NCBI RefSeq assembly: GCF_028682455.1
Contig: NZ_JANHLD010000003.1
Span: 992,001-1,056,000 of the forward strand
Length of the DNA: 64,000 nt
Reading direction: 5' to 3'
Source: Pseudomonas putida
Lineage (GTDB): Bacteria; Pseudomonadota; Gammaproteobacteria; Pseudomonadales; Pseudomonadaceae
Within the stretch, counting starts at the first letter, position 1; the number at the start of each line of letters is the position of its first letter. The translations under genes and the position numbers were made by a program. Below the pieces are notes generated by a model. It was given only the letters and a program-made list of their open reading frames with translations. It ran no database searches and was not told the DNA's origin. Below are positions 53,002-61,220 of the stretch, piece by piece.

Positions 53002-54398
53002 GCCGCAAGCAGCAGTTGCTCAAGCAGCACCGGCGCAACAAGCGGCTGGGGCTGCTGGTCGGCCTGGTTCTGCTGATTGCGCTGGGGATCCTTGTACAGT
53101 GGTGGTTGCCGCTGTTGCTCCTGCCGTTGCTGTGGATTGCCCACGAAGCCTGGTTCGCCGACCATTTGTTCTACTCGCCTGCCGAAGACTATCACTACGA
53201 CTTCCCGCCCGAGTGCGTCGCTCATCCGGTCAAGCTGGCCGACGGGACTGTGCAGTTGCCATCGCCCTTGCACCTCGCCGGGGATGAAACCCTGGTGTTG
53301 CAGCTGCGCCTGAAAAGCCGTTGGCTGGGACGTTTCCTGGATCCGGCCGTGGTGCTCGGTGCCGACGACCGTCAGGGTTTCGAGCGCGGGGTCATGGGCA
53401 TGCGCTACCTGAACCTGACCGGCATGGCCGAGTCGCTGGCAAGCGGGGTGTTGCGTCTGCGCGGCCAGCATTGCCGCCTGCCGACTGAGGCGACGCTGTG
53501 GGTGGTTCCCGCTCAAGACCTGCGTCAGCAGCGAGTCATGGTTATCGCGCCGCATGCCGATGATGCCGAACTTGCGGCCTACGGCCTGTACAGCCAGGCG
53601 CAGGAAGCCTGGGTGGTGACCCTGACCGCCGGTGAAATCGAAGCCGAGCACTACCAGCAGATGGGCCTGCCCAAGGCCGAAGCTGCCAGGCTCAAGGGGC
53701 GGCTGCGAGCCTGGGACAGTATTGCCGTTCCGCGCTGGGCCGGTATCCCCGAGGCGCATTGCGTACAGCTGGGGTATTTCTGTCTGCAGTTGCCCGCCAT
53801 GCAGGCCAACCCTGACCAACCGGTTGCCTCGCGTGAAGCCGAGCTTGCCGATATCCGCCTGTTCCGTCAGTTCAATCCGATGCTGCTGCCAGGCGACCGG
53901 GATGGTGCGCCCACCTGGAACAATCTGCTGGCAGACTTGCGCGAGGTGTTGCTCAAGGCGCGTCCGCAGGTGCTGGTAATGCCGCACCCGACGCTCGATC
54001 CGCACCCCGACCATATCTGCGCCCAGGCGGCTGTGCTGCAAGCCCTGCAAGGCCTGGAGTGGCAACCTGAAGTGATATTAGGTTATGCCAACCACCTGCA
54101 TGACAACGATCGCTGGCCCATGGGTGAAAGCGGTGCCGGTATTGCCTTGCCGCCGCACCTTGAAGGCGCGGATGCCGGGGCGCCCTACAGCCTGGTGCTG
54201 GACCTGGCGACTCAGCGAGACAAGGCCATGGCCCTGGGGATGATGCATGACCTGCAACCCCCAGCGCCGTTCAAGCGTCGAATCCGGCGCCTGCTTCAAC
54301 GTTGGCTGGCGGGTCGGCGCGGATCGCCCTATGGCGATAACGAGTTTTTCCGCAAGGCTGTACGTCGACATGAATTGTTCTGGCGACGCGATCTCTGA
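52998..54398 (+). CDS. dnpA: PIG-L family de-N-acetylase with N-terminal membrane segment (DnpA-like)
   Basis: A 466-aa protein. The GTG at 52998 overlaps the Mig-14 stop as GTGA, the standard coupling arrangement, and gives VSRKQQLLKQHRRNKR (initiator Met); a start 27 or 30 bp upstream is possible. A basic N-terminus is followed by one or two hydrophobic helices at about 17-48, so it is membrane anchored. The PIG-L zinc motifs are APHADDAEL (184-192) and HPTLDPHPDHICAQ near residue 330. DnpA (PA5002) of P. aeruginosa, in the same position, is a putative de-N-acetylase that affects fluoroquinolone tolerance. It probably removes an N-acetyl group from a core or O-antigen sugar; the substrate is not proven. 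Confidence 0.85.
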   Translation: MSRKQQLLKQHRRNKRLGLLVGLVLLIALGILVQWWLPLLLLPLLWIAHEAWFADHLFYSPAEDYHYDFPPECVAHPVKLADGTVQLPSPLHLAGDETLVLQLRLKSRWLGRFLDPAVVLGADDRQGFERGVMGMRYLNLTGMAESLASGVLRLRGQHCRLPTEATLWVVPAQDLRQQRVMVIAPHADDAELAAYGLYSQAQEAWVVTLTAGEIEAEHYQQMGLPKAEAARLKGRLRAWDSIAVPRWAGIPEAHCVQLGYFCLQLPAMQANPDQPVASREAELADIRLFRQFNPMLLPGDRDGAPTWNNLLADLREVLLKARPQVLVMPHPTLDPHPDHICAQAAVLQALQGLEWQPEVILGYANHLHDNDRWPMGESGAGIALPPHLEGADAGAPYSLVLDLATQRDKAMALGMMHDLQPPAPFKRRIRRLLQRWLAGRRGSPYGDNEFFRKAVRRHELFWRRDL

Positions 54399-54446
54399 TC
54401 GTGGCGCATGACTGTTAGCGGCCGAGCAAAGGCCGCAAGGAAGACA

Positions 54447-55403
54447 ATGAAAGTTCTATTTCTGGTGCAGAAAGAACAACGGGCAATCCTCGATCGTCTC
54501 TACGACGGTGTGGCTGCCCATTGCGATTGCGATCTGCGCTGGCTCAGCAGTGCCGATCAGCGCAACCTGCGCAGCTATTTCCGTCGCGAAGTCGACGTCG
54601 AAAAGTATGATCGGATCGTGTTTTTTCTGCGTTTCAAGCAAGAAATCCGTCAGGTCGGCTTCATTCGTACGGTGCCCAATCTGGTCATCCTCGAGCACGA
54701 TGCCTATCAGAACTACATCCCCTGCAAGTACACCGGCAAGTTCAGTGCGCACTATCGCCAATTGCCGTGGGCGCGGGTGATCAGCTCCGGCTACATGGTC
54801 AGCGAGCGCTTGCGTCAGGAGGGCTTCGACGCCGAGTTCGTGCCCAAGGGCTACGACCAGCAGTTGCTCGCCGACCAGGGCCGTGAGCGGGATATCGAGC
54901 TGGCCTTTGTCGGCAGCACCAACAGCGTGGCCTACAGCGGGCGCAAGGCGCTGCTTGACGAGCTGGCGCAGGTGGAAAACCTGCTGGTGACCCGGACCAA
55001 GTCCGGCGAAGAGTATTGCGATACGCTCAACCGCATTCGCTACTTCGTCAGTGCCGATGTGGGCATGGGCGAATACATGATCAAGAATTTCGAGGCAATG
55101 GCCTGCGGCTGTGTGCTGCTGGCCTTTGACCAGGGCGAGGCAGAAAATCGCGCCCTGGGTCTGAAAGACATGCACAACGTGGTGCTGTATGGCAGCATCG
55201 CGCAGTTGCAAGAGAAGCTCAAAGTGCTACGCGCCGACCCTGCCCTGGCCGAGGAAATCGGTCGCAACGGTCGTGATCTTGCGGTCGCGCAATTCAGCTT
55301 CGCTCAAGTGGGTCGTAGCATCGTTGAAAAAATGCAGCCACCTCTGCGTCCCCGTCCAGCCCTGACCGGCTGGCAGCGTTTGCGTTTGAGACTGGGCCTA
55401 TGA
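54447..55403 (+). CDS. ssg: Ssg-like LPS glycosyltransferase
   Basis: A 318-aa glycosyltransferase-like protein of the GT-B fold. The N-terminal MKVLFLVQKEQRAILDRLYDGV is followed by NLVILEHDAYQNYIPC, FVPKGYDQQLLADQGRERD and, in the C-terminal domain, VSADVGMGEYMIKNFEAMACGCVLLAFDQGEAEN, whose KNFEAMACGC fits the glutamate motif of related transferases. The ATG at 54447 (AAGGAAGAC upstream) is preferred over a longer frame. Position matches ssg (PA5001), a cell-surface sugar gene needed for normal LPS and exopolysaccharide in several Pseudomonas. The sugar transferred is unknown. The spacing of 48 bp to dnpA suggests the same transcript. Confidence 0.82.
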   Translation: MKVLFLVQKEQRAILDRLYDGVAAHCDCDLRWLSSADQRNLRSYFRREVDVEKYDRIVFFLRFKQEIRQVGFIRTVPNLVILEHDAYQNYIPCKYTGKFSAHYRQLPWARVISSGYMVSERLRQEGFDAEFVPKGYDQQLLADQGRERDIELAFVGSTNSVAYSGRKALLDELAQVENLLVTRTKSGEEYCDTLNRIRYFVSADVGMGEYMIKNFEAMACGCVLLAFDQGEAENRALGLKDMHNVVLYGSIAQLQEKLKVLRADPALAEEIGRNGRDLAVAQFSFAQVGRSIVEKMQPPLRPRPALTGWQRLRLRLGL

Positions 55404-55463
55404 GCCGGCTGTCCTGCGTCAAGGTCTCGAGCAACCAAATACAGTACATGGGGAGGGAATCCG

Positions 55464-56237
55464 GTGCGATTCAGTGAAGAGAGTGATGTAACCCTGGTGG
55501 TTACCAGTTGCGGGCGATTCGACCTGCTCAAGCTTACGCTGGAGAGTTTCGACCGTTTCAATACGGCACCGATACGCGAGGTGTTCATTACCGAAGACTC
55601 CGGCGATGACGCGGTGCATGGCGCGGTTCCGGAGCACTGGAAACCCCATACCACGGTGTTCGTCAACCGCCCCAAACTGGGTCAGCTGGCATCGATCGAC
55701 CTGGCTTACGAGCGAGTCAAGACGCCCTATGTCTTCCACTGCGAAGATGACTGGGAGTTCTACCGGCCGGGGTTCGTCGAGGACTCGCGCAGCATTCTCG
55801 AAGTCAGCCCGCAGTTGTTGCAGGTGTGGTTGCGCAGCTATGCCCATGACCTGAAATTGCACAGCCCCTACATCCACTTGGGTGAGCGTCAGATCATCAA
55901 CGGCGTGCCTTGCTACCCGTTGTTGTCGAGCAAGCCGGAGTGGCAAAGTTTCTCGCTGAACCCGGGTTTGCGTCGACTGAGCGATTATCAACGCTGCGCT
56001 CCATTTGCCGCCTATGCTGGTGAAAAGGCACTGTCAAAGCGCTATGCCGAATTGAACCTGACAGGGGTTACCCTGGAAGGCGACGCGGTGTTGCATACCG
56101 GGTTCGGCTCCCATGTGAGCCTTCCCGAAGAGCGTCGGCGCAAGGATCGACGCCGTCAGCGCGATCGGTTCAAGCTGGCGGTGATGCTGGTAGTCGGGAT
56201 TGCACTCGGATTGGGGGTTGGCTTTTTTGCGCATTGA
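55464..56237 (+). CDS. GT2-family glycosyltransferase with C-terminal membrane anchor
   Basis: A 257-aa glycosyltransferase of family 2 (GT-A). The start is GTG at 55464 with GGGGAGGGAA upstream. Residues 9-120 contain TLVVTSCGRFDLLKLTLESF, EVFITEDSGDD (nucleotide-binding Asp) and VFHCEDDWEFYRPGF, where EDD is the candidate metal motif. The C-terminal end is unusual: a very basic stretch (EERRRKDRRRQRDRFK, about 220-235) is followed by one hydrophobic helix (about 236-255) that ends the protein. Thus the enzyme is likely tail-anchored in the inner membrane with its active site in the cytoplasm. P. aeruginosa has wapR at this position; I do not assign that name. Confidence 0.8.
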   Translation: MRFSEESDVTLVVTSCGRFDLLKLTLESFDRFNTAPIREVFITEDSGDDAVHGAVPEHWKPHTTVFVNRPKLGQLASIDLAYERVKTPYVFHCEDDWEFYRPGFVEDSRSILEVSPQLLQVWLRSYAHDLKLHSPYIHLGERQIINGVPCYPLLSSKPEWQSFSLNPGLRRLSDYQRCAPFAAYAGEKALSKRYAELNLTGVTLEGDAVLHTGFGSHVSLPEERRRKDRRRQRDRFKLAVMLVVGIALGLGVGFFAH

Positions 56238-56285
56238 TTCGGCCTATATGTTTGTTGTCTATACCGAAGCAGGGGGATTGACCCC

Positions 56286-57380
56286 GTGAATATCGTCAAC
56301 ATCATGTGGGCTGGCGGCGCGCCGTACGTCTCGGTGCACAAGGTGCACCAGCAAATTCTTTCCCAGGCAGGGCCTGGTGCTGCCATCAGCAGTTGGCTGC
56401 TGCAAGGTCACGGCCCGTGCTGCAGTGTCGGCGAGACGCGTGAATGGCAGCTGTCCCAGCGCCTGCTCAAGGGCCGACATTTCTGGAAGCTGCTGCAACC
56501 CTGGATGCGTGGGCGCTTTCACGACGCGCTGAAGCAGGCCGGTACCGAGGTGGTGTTGCTCGACGGCCTCGGGGTCTCCCGGTTGGTACTTCCGGTGCTG
56601 CGCCAACTGCCTCATGTGCGGGCGGCCGTCGTGTTTCATGGCAAGACGCGGTTGCACCGCGGTGATATCAGCTTGCTGCGCAGCTTCCAGTCTTCCCAGG
56701 TGACGCTTGTGGCAGTGTCCCAGACGCTTGCCAATGCGCTAGAGCAAGATCTTGGTATGCCGGTGCAGGTGCTGCGCTCGGCGCTTGAACCGGCCAGCTT
56801 TCGTCAGAGATTACTGGACCGGGCCGCCGCCCGACAGGCGCTCGGTTTGCCGCTCGACGGCGGCCCGGTGCTGGGGGCGGTGGGGCGACTGGTCGATAGC
56901 AAGGGGTTCGATTATTTGCTTGATGCCTTTGCGCTGGCCCGTCGGCAACAGCCTGATTTGCACCTGGTGATTCTGGGCGATGGCAACGAGCGGTCGCTGC
57001 TTGAGTCGCGTATCCAGGCGCTGGACCTTGGGGAGGCGGTTACCCTGCAAGGGCACTGTAATGGCCTGGCCCATCTGTACCGGGCATTCGACTGGGTATT
57101 GATACCCTCGCGCTCCGAAGGGCTGGGGCTGGTGCTGCAAGAGGCTGTGATGGCCGATGTGCCGGTCTTGTGCAGCGACCTGTCGGTGTTTCACGAGCAG
57201 TTGGGCGACGCGGGTCGCTACGCCCCTGTCGGGGATATCGAGGCCTGGGGGCGGGCGATCATCGAGAGCGTGGCCTGTGATCGTGGCCGGGTGGCCCAGG
57301 CCCAATATCAGGCGCTTGCGCCAGAGCAGGTCTGGCAGCGCTTCAGCCAGACCTCCAATGCATTGCTTCGAGCGTCCTGA
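56286..57380 (+). CDS. GT4-family glycosyltransferase, LPS cluster
   Basis: A 364-aa GT-B glycosyltransferase. It starts with GTG at 56286 (VNIVNIMWAGGAPYVSVHKV, initiator Met). The C-terminal domain shows VLGAVGRLVDSKGFDYLLDAFA, VILGDGNERSLLESRIQAL and PSRSEGLGLVLQEAVMADVPVLCSD, the E-x7-E motif of family 4 enzymes. The N-terminal domain has VVLLDGLGVSRLVLPVLRQ and VVFHGKTRLHRGD. It lies 48 bp after the GT2 gene and is convergent with the kinase-like gene at 57384, with stop codons only three bases apart. It should add a sugar to the core or O-antigen acceptor; which sugar is not known. Confidence 0.82.
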   Translation: MNIVNIMWAGGAPYVSVHKVHQQILSQAGPGAAISSWLLQGHGPCCSVGETREWQLSQRLLKGRHFWKLLQPWMRGRFHDALKQAGTEVVLLDGLGVSRLVLPVLRQLPHVRAAVVFHGKTRLHRGDISLLRSFQSSQVTLVAVSQTLANALEQDLGMPVQVLRSALEPASFRQRLLDRAAARQALGLPLDGGPVLGAVGRLVDSKGFDYLLDAFALARRQQPDLHLVILGDGNERSLLESRIQALDLGEAVTLQGHCNGLAHLYRAFDWVLIPSRSEGLGLVLQEAVMADVPVLCSDLSVFHEQLGDAGRYAPVGDIEAWGRAIIESVACDRGRVAQAQYQALAPEQVWQRFSQTSNALLRAS

Positions 57381-57383
57381 GCG

Positions 57384-58025
57384 TCAGCCCAGCAGGGCAC
57401 GTTCCAGCTCGGCCAGGGGAAACTGGTCTTCAAGCCGTTCCCGGGCGATGTAGCGGGCAAAATGCTGCACGTTGCGTCGGATCATGCGATTGGACAGCGG
57501 CGCCCGCATGAAGCGCATGTCCGCGACGTCGATCAGTCCCATCTCCTGGTCAGGGGTGACGACAATGTTGCCCAGGTGCAATGACCGAAAATAGATCCCC
57601 GACGTGTGTAGTTTGCGTACCAGTGCCACAAGCTCCGGCAGGCGCTCCTGCCAGCTGAAGCCGTCCTTGCGGGATAATTGGCTCAAGGTTTCACCGGGCA
57701 GCGGCTGATACAGCACTGCGGTCATCCCTGGCGCGTCCAGCTTGTAGTACTTCAATACCTTCAGCGTAGGAATCCCCTTTTTCTCCAGCCGCTTCGCGTT
57801 GTCGATGAAGCGCAGCGAGTAAGGTCGCAGCAGTGCAGATGAAATTAACCGCTTGCGCCTGAAGAGCTTGAGGATGTTGCCATCGTTTAGCAGGTACACT
57901 TTGGCGCCATAGCTGTCGGCCTCGAGCACCTTGGCACCGAGGATGAGCTGGTTGAAGTCGACCTGGGGAAGCCGGGAACATTGCATGAATAGGGCCTTCA
58001 ACGGGCTAGCGAAAAGACCGGCCAT
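57384..58025 (-). CDS. LPS-kinase-like protein (InaA/WaaP family)
   Basis: A 213-aa protein with a kinase-like fold of the lipopolysaccharide kinase/InaA family. Motifs that can be matched to the eukaryotic-like kinase core are VYLLNDGNILKLFRRK (Lys in LKLF), SLHLGNIVV (the HxxN catalytic loop) and LIDVADMRF (D-x-x-D metal loop). The start may be ATG at 58025 or at 57986 (MQCSRLPQVDF). It is transcribed against all its neighbours in the LPS cluster, convergent with the GT4 gene and divergent from waaL. P. aeruginosa has a homologous gene (PA4998) at the same place. It may phosphorylate a core sugar, but the substrate is unproven. Confidence 0.8.
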   Translation of the reverse strand: MAGLFASPLKALFMQCSRLPQVDFNQLILGAKVLEADSYGAKVYLLNDGNILKLFRRKRLISSALLRPYSLRFIDNAKRLEKKGIPTLKVLKYYKLDAPGMTAVLYQPLPGETLSQLSRKDGFSWQERLPELVALVRKLHTSGIYFRSLHLGNIVVTPDQEMGLIDVADMRFMRAPLSNRMIRRNVQHFARYIARERLEDQFPLAELERALLG

Positions 58026-58083
58026 AATGCCGAAAAGTTTACCGATGCACCATGGCGGTGTTGTTCAATTGATGGGGATACAC

Positions 58084-59259
58084 ATGATGTACGCAAGGCG
58101 CTGGGCGCAGGCCTGGCTGGCGATTGGCTTTCTCTGGTTTCTGGTGGCCATTGCCCTGGCGCCGAGCAACAAGATCTATCAACAGGGGCTGGTGGCCTTC
58201 CTCTGGTTGCCGACTCTGGTGCTTTTATGGTCGGCGCGTGGGGTTCTGGTTGAGGTCTGGAATGCTCAGCGTGCGTTGTGTGTCTCAGTGATTCTGCTGG
58301 CGAGCTGGTCGGCAATAAGCCTGCTCTGGGGGAGTAGTGAAGAGGTTGGGCGAGAGCTCAAACGGTTATTGTACATAGCGGTTTTTCTGTTGTTTTTCCC
58401 ATTGCTTGCCAGCGCTGGAGAGAACCATCTGATCAGGCTAATGCAGTGGGGCGGTGTTGGGCTTGGCGTTGCTTCGTTCTACTCAATCATCCAATTCTAC
58501 GGCGTACAGGGGCAGCCTTGGATTTTCCGGCTGTATGGCATTGGCGAATTGTCTCATCCGATTTTGGGGGCGTATGTAGTTGCTGCGGCAATCGTCTGGA
58601 TGCTTCATTGGCCTCCACAGGAACGATGGTTTCAAGTGATCTGGGCACTGTCGCTATCGTGCCTCGGCGCATTCCTGGTCTTCTCCCAGAGCCGTGGCGC
58701 CGCTTTGGGGTGCTTGATCTCCCTGGTCGCGATGCCTATATGGTGTCGGGATCGCAAGAGCTACCTGATTGCGGCAGCAGCCACGGGGGCCTCTCTGATG
58801 GCATTTGCCTTATTGCATGCACTAATCATGGAGCGTGGTTCCTCCTTTCGATTGGAAATTTTCCAAGCCACTTTACAACTGATTTCACAGCATCCATGGG
58901 GCGGACTGGGGCTTGGGTCTTCCTACACCGTTTCGGCGGTCGGTCAGCAATTCGATCACGCGCACAATATGTTTACCCATGTTGCCGTTCAACTGGGTGT
59001 CACAGGGATGTTGTTGTGGCTGGGACTCTGGCTGTGTGCCTTGCGCGAAATCTGGCGTGCGCGTTCGACTCCTTTTGGCAAGGGCATGATGGGCCTGTGG
59101 CTGTTTTCTACCCTGGCCATGCAGTTCGATGCTGCTAGCCTCACTGGAACGCCTCGGGCCGAGTGGTTCATCAGTTGGTTGCCGGTGGGGTTGGCGTTTG
59201 CACTAGTGTGGGTGCATGCCCGCCGTCCGGGCTGTGATAAAATTTCCGGTTCAATCTGA
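58084..59259 (+). CDS. waaL: O-antigen ligase
   Basis: A 391-aa polytopic membrane protein with about ten to twelve hydrophobic helices and the Wzy_C/O-antigen-ligase domain. Landmarks are GELSHPILGAYVVAAAIVWML, FSQSRGAALGCLISLVAM (the conserved Arg region) and the periplasmic loop LISQHPWGGLGLGSSYTVSAVGQQFDHAHNMFTHVAVQLG, given here as the span 58882-58998, whose His residues match the essential His of WaaL. It ligates O antigen from undecaprenyl-PP to lipid A-core at the periplasmic face. The ATG at 58084 has GGGGAT upstream; the tandem ATG at 58087 is an alternative. The gene is visibly less GC-rich than its flanks. msbA follows 15 bp later. Confidence 0.85.
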   Translation: MMYARRWAQAWLAIGFLWFLVAIALAPSNKIYQQGLVAFLWLPTLVLLWSARGVLVEVWNAQRALCVSVILLASWSAISLLWGSSEEVGRELKRLLYIAVFLLFFPLLASAGENHLIRLMQWGGVGLGVASFYSIIQFYGVQGQPWIFRLYGIGELSHPILGAYVVAAAIVWMLHWPPQERWFQVIWALSLSCLGAFLVFSQSRGAALGCLISLVAMPIWCRDRKSYLIAAAATGASLMAFALLHALIMERGSSFRLEIFQATLQLISQHPWGGLGLGSSYTVSAVGQQFDHAHNMFTHVAVQLGVTGMLLWLGLWLCALREIWRARSTPFGKGMMGLWLFSTLAMQFDAASLTGTPRAEWFISWLPVGLAFALVWVHARRPGCDKISGSI

Positions 59260-59274
59260 ACAGCGAGCTCGACG

Positions 59275-61089
59275 ATGGCCGAAACACCGCTAAAGGCGGA
59301 GCAGCAGAGCAGCTCCAGCCTGAAAATCTACTTCCGGCTGCTGAGCTATGTGAAACCGTACATCGGCATTTTCATGCTGAGTATCGTCGGTTTCGTGATC
59401 TTTGCCTCAACCCAGCCAATGCTGGCCGGGATCCTCAAGTATTTCGTCGACGGCTTGAGCAACCCTCAGGCGGTGTTGTTCCCCACCGTGCCCTACCTCA
59501 AGGATCTGCAATTGCTGCAGGCCGTGCCGCTGCTGATCGTGCTGATCGCGGCCTGGCAGGGGCTGGGGTCGTTCCTGGGTAACTACTTCCTGGCCAAGGT
59601 TTCGCTGGGCCTGGTCCACGACCTGCGGGTCGAGTTGTTCAACAAGTTGCTGGTGCTGCCCAACCGCTATTTCGACAACCACAACTCCGGTCACCTGATT
59701 TCTCGTATCACCTTCAACGTCACCATGGTCACCGGCGCGGCAACCGATGCCATCAAGGTGGTGATCCGCGAAGGCCTGACCGTGGTGTTCCTGTTCATTT
59801 ACCTGCTGTGGATGAACTGGAAGCTGACCCTGGTGATGCTGGCGATCCTGCCGATCATTGCGGTGATGGTGGGGAGTGCGAGCAAAAAATTCCGCAAGCA
59901 GAGCAAAAAGATCCAGGTCGCGATGGGTGATGTCACCCACGTGGCCTCCGAGACTATTCAGGGCTATCGCGTGGTGCGCAGTTTCGGTGGTGAAAGCTAT
60001 GAGCAGAAGCGTTTTGCCGACGCCAGCCAGAGCAACACCGACAAGCAGCTGCGCATGACCAAGACGGGCGCGGTGTATACCCCTATGCTGCAACTGGTGA
60101 TCTACACCGCCATGGCTGCGTTGATGTTCCTGGTGTTGTTCCTGCGTGGCGATGCCACCGCGGGTGACCTGGTCGCCTACATCACCGCGGCTGGCCTGCT
60201 GCCCAAGCCGATTCGCCAGTTGTCGGAAGTGAGCTCCACCATCCAGAAGGGCCTGGCCGGTGCCGAAAGTATCTTCGAGCAGCTGGACGAGGCGCCTGAA
60301 GTCGACAACGGTACGGTAGAGCTGGACCGTGTCGTCGGTCGCCTTGAAGTGCGCAACCTCAGCTTCACCTATCCCGGTACCGAGCGTCAGGTGCTGTCGG
60401 ATATTTCCTTCACTGCAGAGCCAGGGCAGATGATTGCCCTGGTGGGGCGCTCAGGCAGCGGCAAGTCGACCCTGGCGGGCCTGATCCCGCGCTTCTACCA
60501 TCATGACCAGGGCCAGATCCTGCTCGACGGTGTCGAGATCGAAAACTATCGCTTGCGCAACCTGCGCCGCCATGTGGCCCAGGTGACCCAGCATGTCACC
60601 CTTTTCAACGATACCGTGGCCAATAACATTGCCTATGGCGACCTGGCCGGTGCGCCGCGTGCGGAAATCGAAGCTGCCGCGGCCGATGCCTATGCCAAGG
60701 ATTTCGTCGAACAGTTGCCACAGGGCTTCGATACCCAGGTCGGCGAGAACGGCGTGCTGTTGTCTGGCGGCCAGCGCCAGCGCCTGGCGATTGCCCGGGC
60801 CTTGCTCAAGAACGCGCCGTTATTGATCCTCGACGAAGCCACCTCGGCGCTGGACACCGAGTCCGAGCGCCATATCCAGGCGGCACTCGATCATGTGATG
60901 AAGGGCCGAACCACGCTGGTTATCGCCCACCGCCTGTCGACCATCGAGAAGGCGGACATGATCCTGGTCATGGACCAGGGCAAGCTGGTCGAGCGTGGCA
61001 CCCACGCCGAGTTGCTGGCCGCCAATGGCTATTACGCCAGGTTGCATGCCATGGGCCTGGACGAGCCGGCCAAGGCCGATATCACCTGA
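59275..61089 (+). CDS. msbA: Lipid A-core flippase MsbA, ABC transporter
   Basis: A 604-aa half-size ABC exporter. The N-terminal six-helix membrane domain (about 20-320) has the IYFRLLSYVKPYIGIFMLS start, and the ATPase domain has Walker A GRSGSGKST (about 389-397), the signature LLSGGQRQRLAIARAL (about 494-509), Walker B LLILDEATSALD (about 514-525) and the H-loop VIAHRLSTIEKAD. The length matches MsbA. It flips lipid A-core across the inner membrane as a homodimer. It lies 15 bp after waaL and before hldE, in the usual Pseudomonas order. A short GC-rich hairpin follows the stop. Confidence 0.95.
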   Translation: MAETPLKAEQQSSSSLKIYFRLLSYVKPYIGIFMLSIVGFVIFASTQPMLAGILKYFVDGLSNPQAVLFPTVPYLKDLQLLQAVPLLIVLIAAWQGLGSFLGNYFLAKVSLGLVHDLRVELFNKLLVLPNRYFDNHNSGHLISRITFNVTMVTGAATDAIKVVIREGLTVVFLFIYLLWMNWKLTLVMLAILPIIAVMVGSASKKFRKQSKKIQVAMGDVTHVASETIQGYRVVRSFGGESYEQKRFADASQSNTDKQLRMTKTGAVYTPMLQLVIYTAMAALMFLVLFLRGDATAGDLVAYITAAGLLPKPIRQLSEVSSTIQKGLAGAESIFEQLDEAPEVDNGTVELDRVVGRLEVRNLSFTYPGTERQVLSDISFTAEPGQMIALVGRSGSGKSTLAGLIPRFYHHDQGQILLDGVEIENYRLRNLRRHVAQVTQHVTLFNDTVANNIAYGDLAGAPRAEIEAAAADAYAKDFVEQLPQGFDTQVGENGVLLSGGQRQRLAIARALLKNAPLLILDEATSALDTESERHIQAALDHVMKGRTTLVIAHRLSTIEKADMILVMDQGKLVERGTHAELLAANGYYARLHAMGLDEPAKADIT

Positions 61090-61096
61090 CCTGTCT

Positions 61097-61119
61097 ACGG
61101 GGCCCGTTCTGGGCCCCGT
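61097..61119 (+). terminator. GC-rich hairpin after msbA
   Basis: Perfect 9-bp arms acggggccc and gggccccgt around a gttct loop, seven bases after the msbA stop. No clear T-run follows, so it is a possible terminator or mRNA-stability element only. Confidence 0.55.
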
Positions 61120-61220
61120 TCGCATACTTGTGGAGAGTCCGCGGGCAAGGCTGTAAACAAGCCTTCGTCTTGCCTGTGCTAATATCCTGCCCCTGTTAAT
61201 TTTGTATATATGGGTTGCCC

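Noticed and set aside
55464..56237. Naming the GT2 gene wapR
   Set aside because: It occupies a comparable place to P. aeruginosa wapR, but sequence alone does not show rhamnosyl transfer and the C-terminal anchor is unlike what I expect there.
58084..59259. Genomic island at the LPS cluster
   Set aside because: No integrase, transposase, tRNA-linked direct repeats or composition break beyond the waaL gene. The gene order equals the known Pseudomonas core arrangement.
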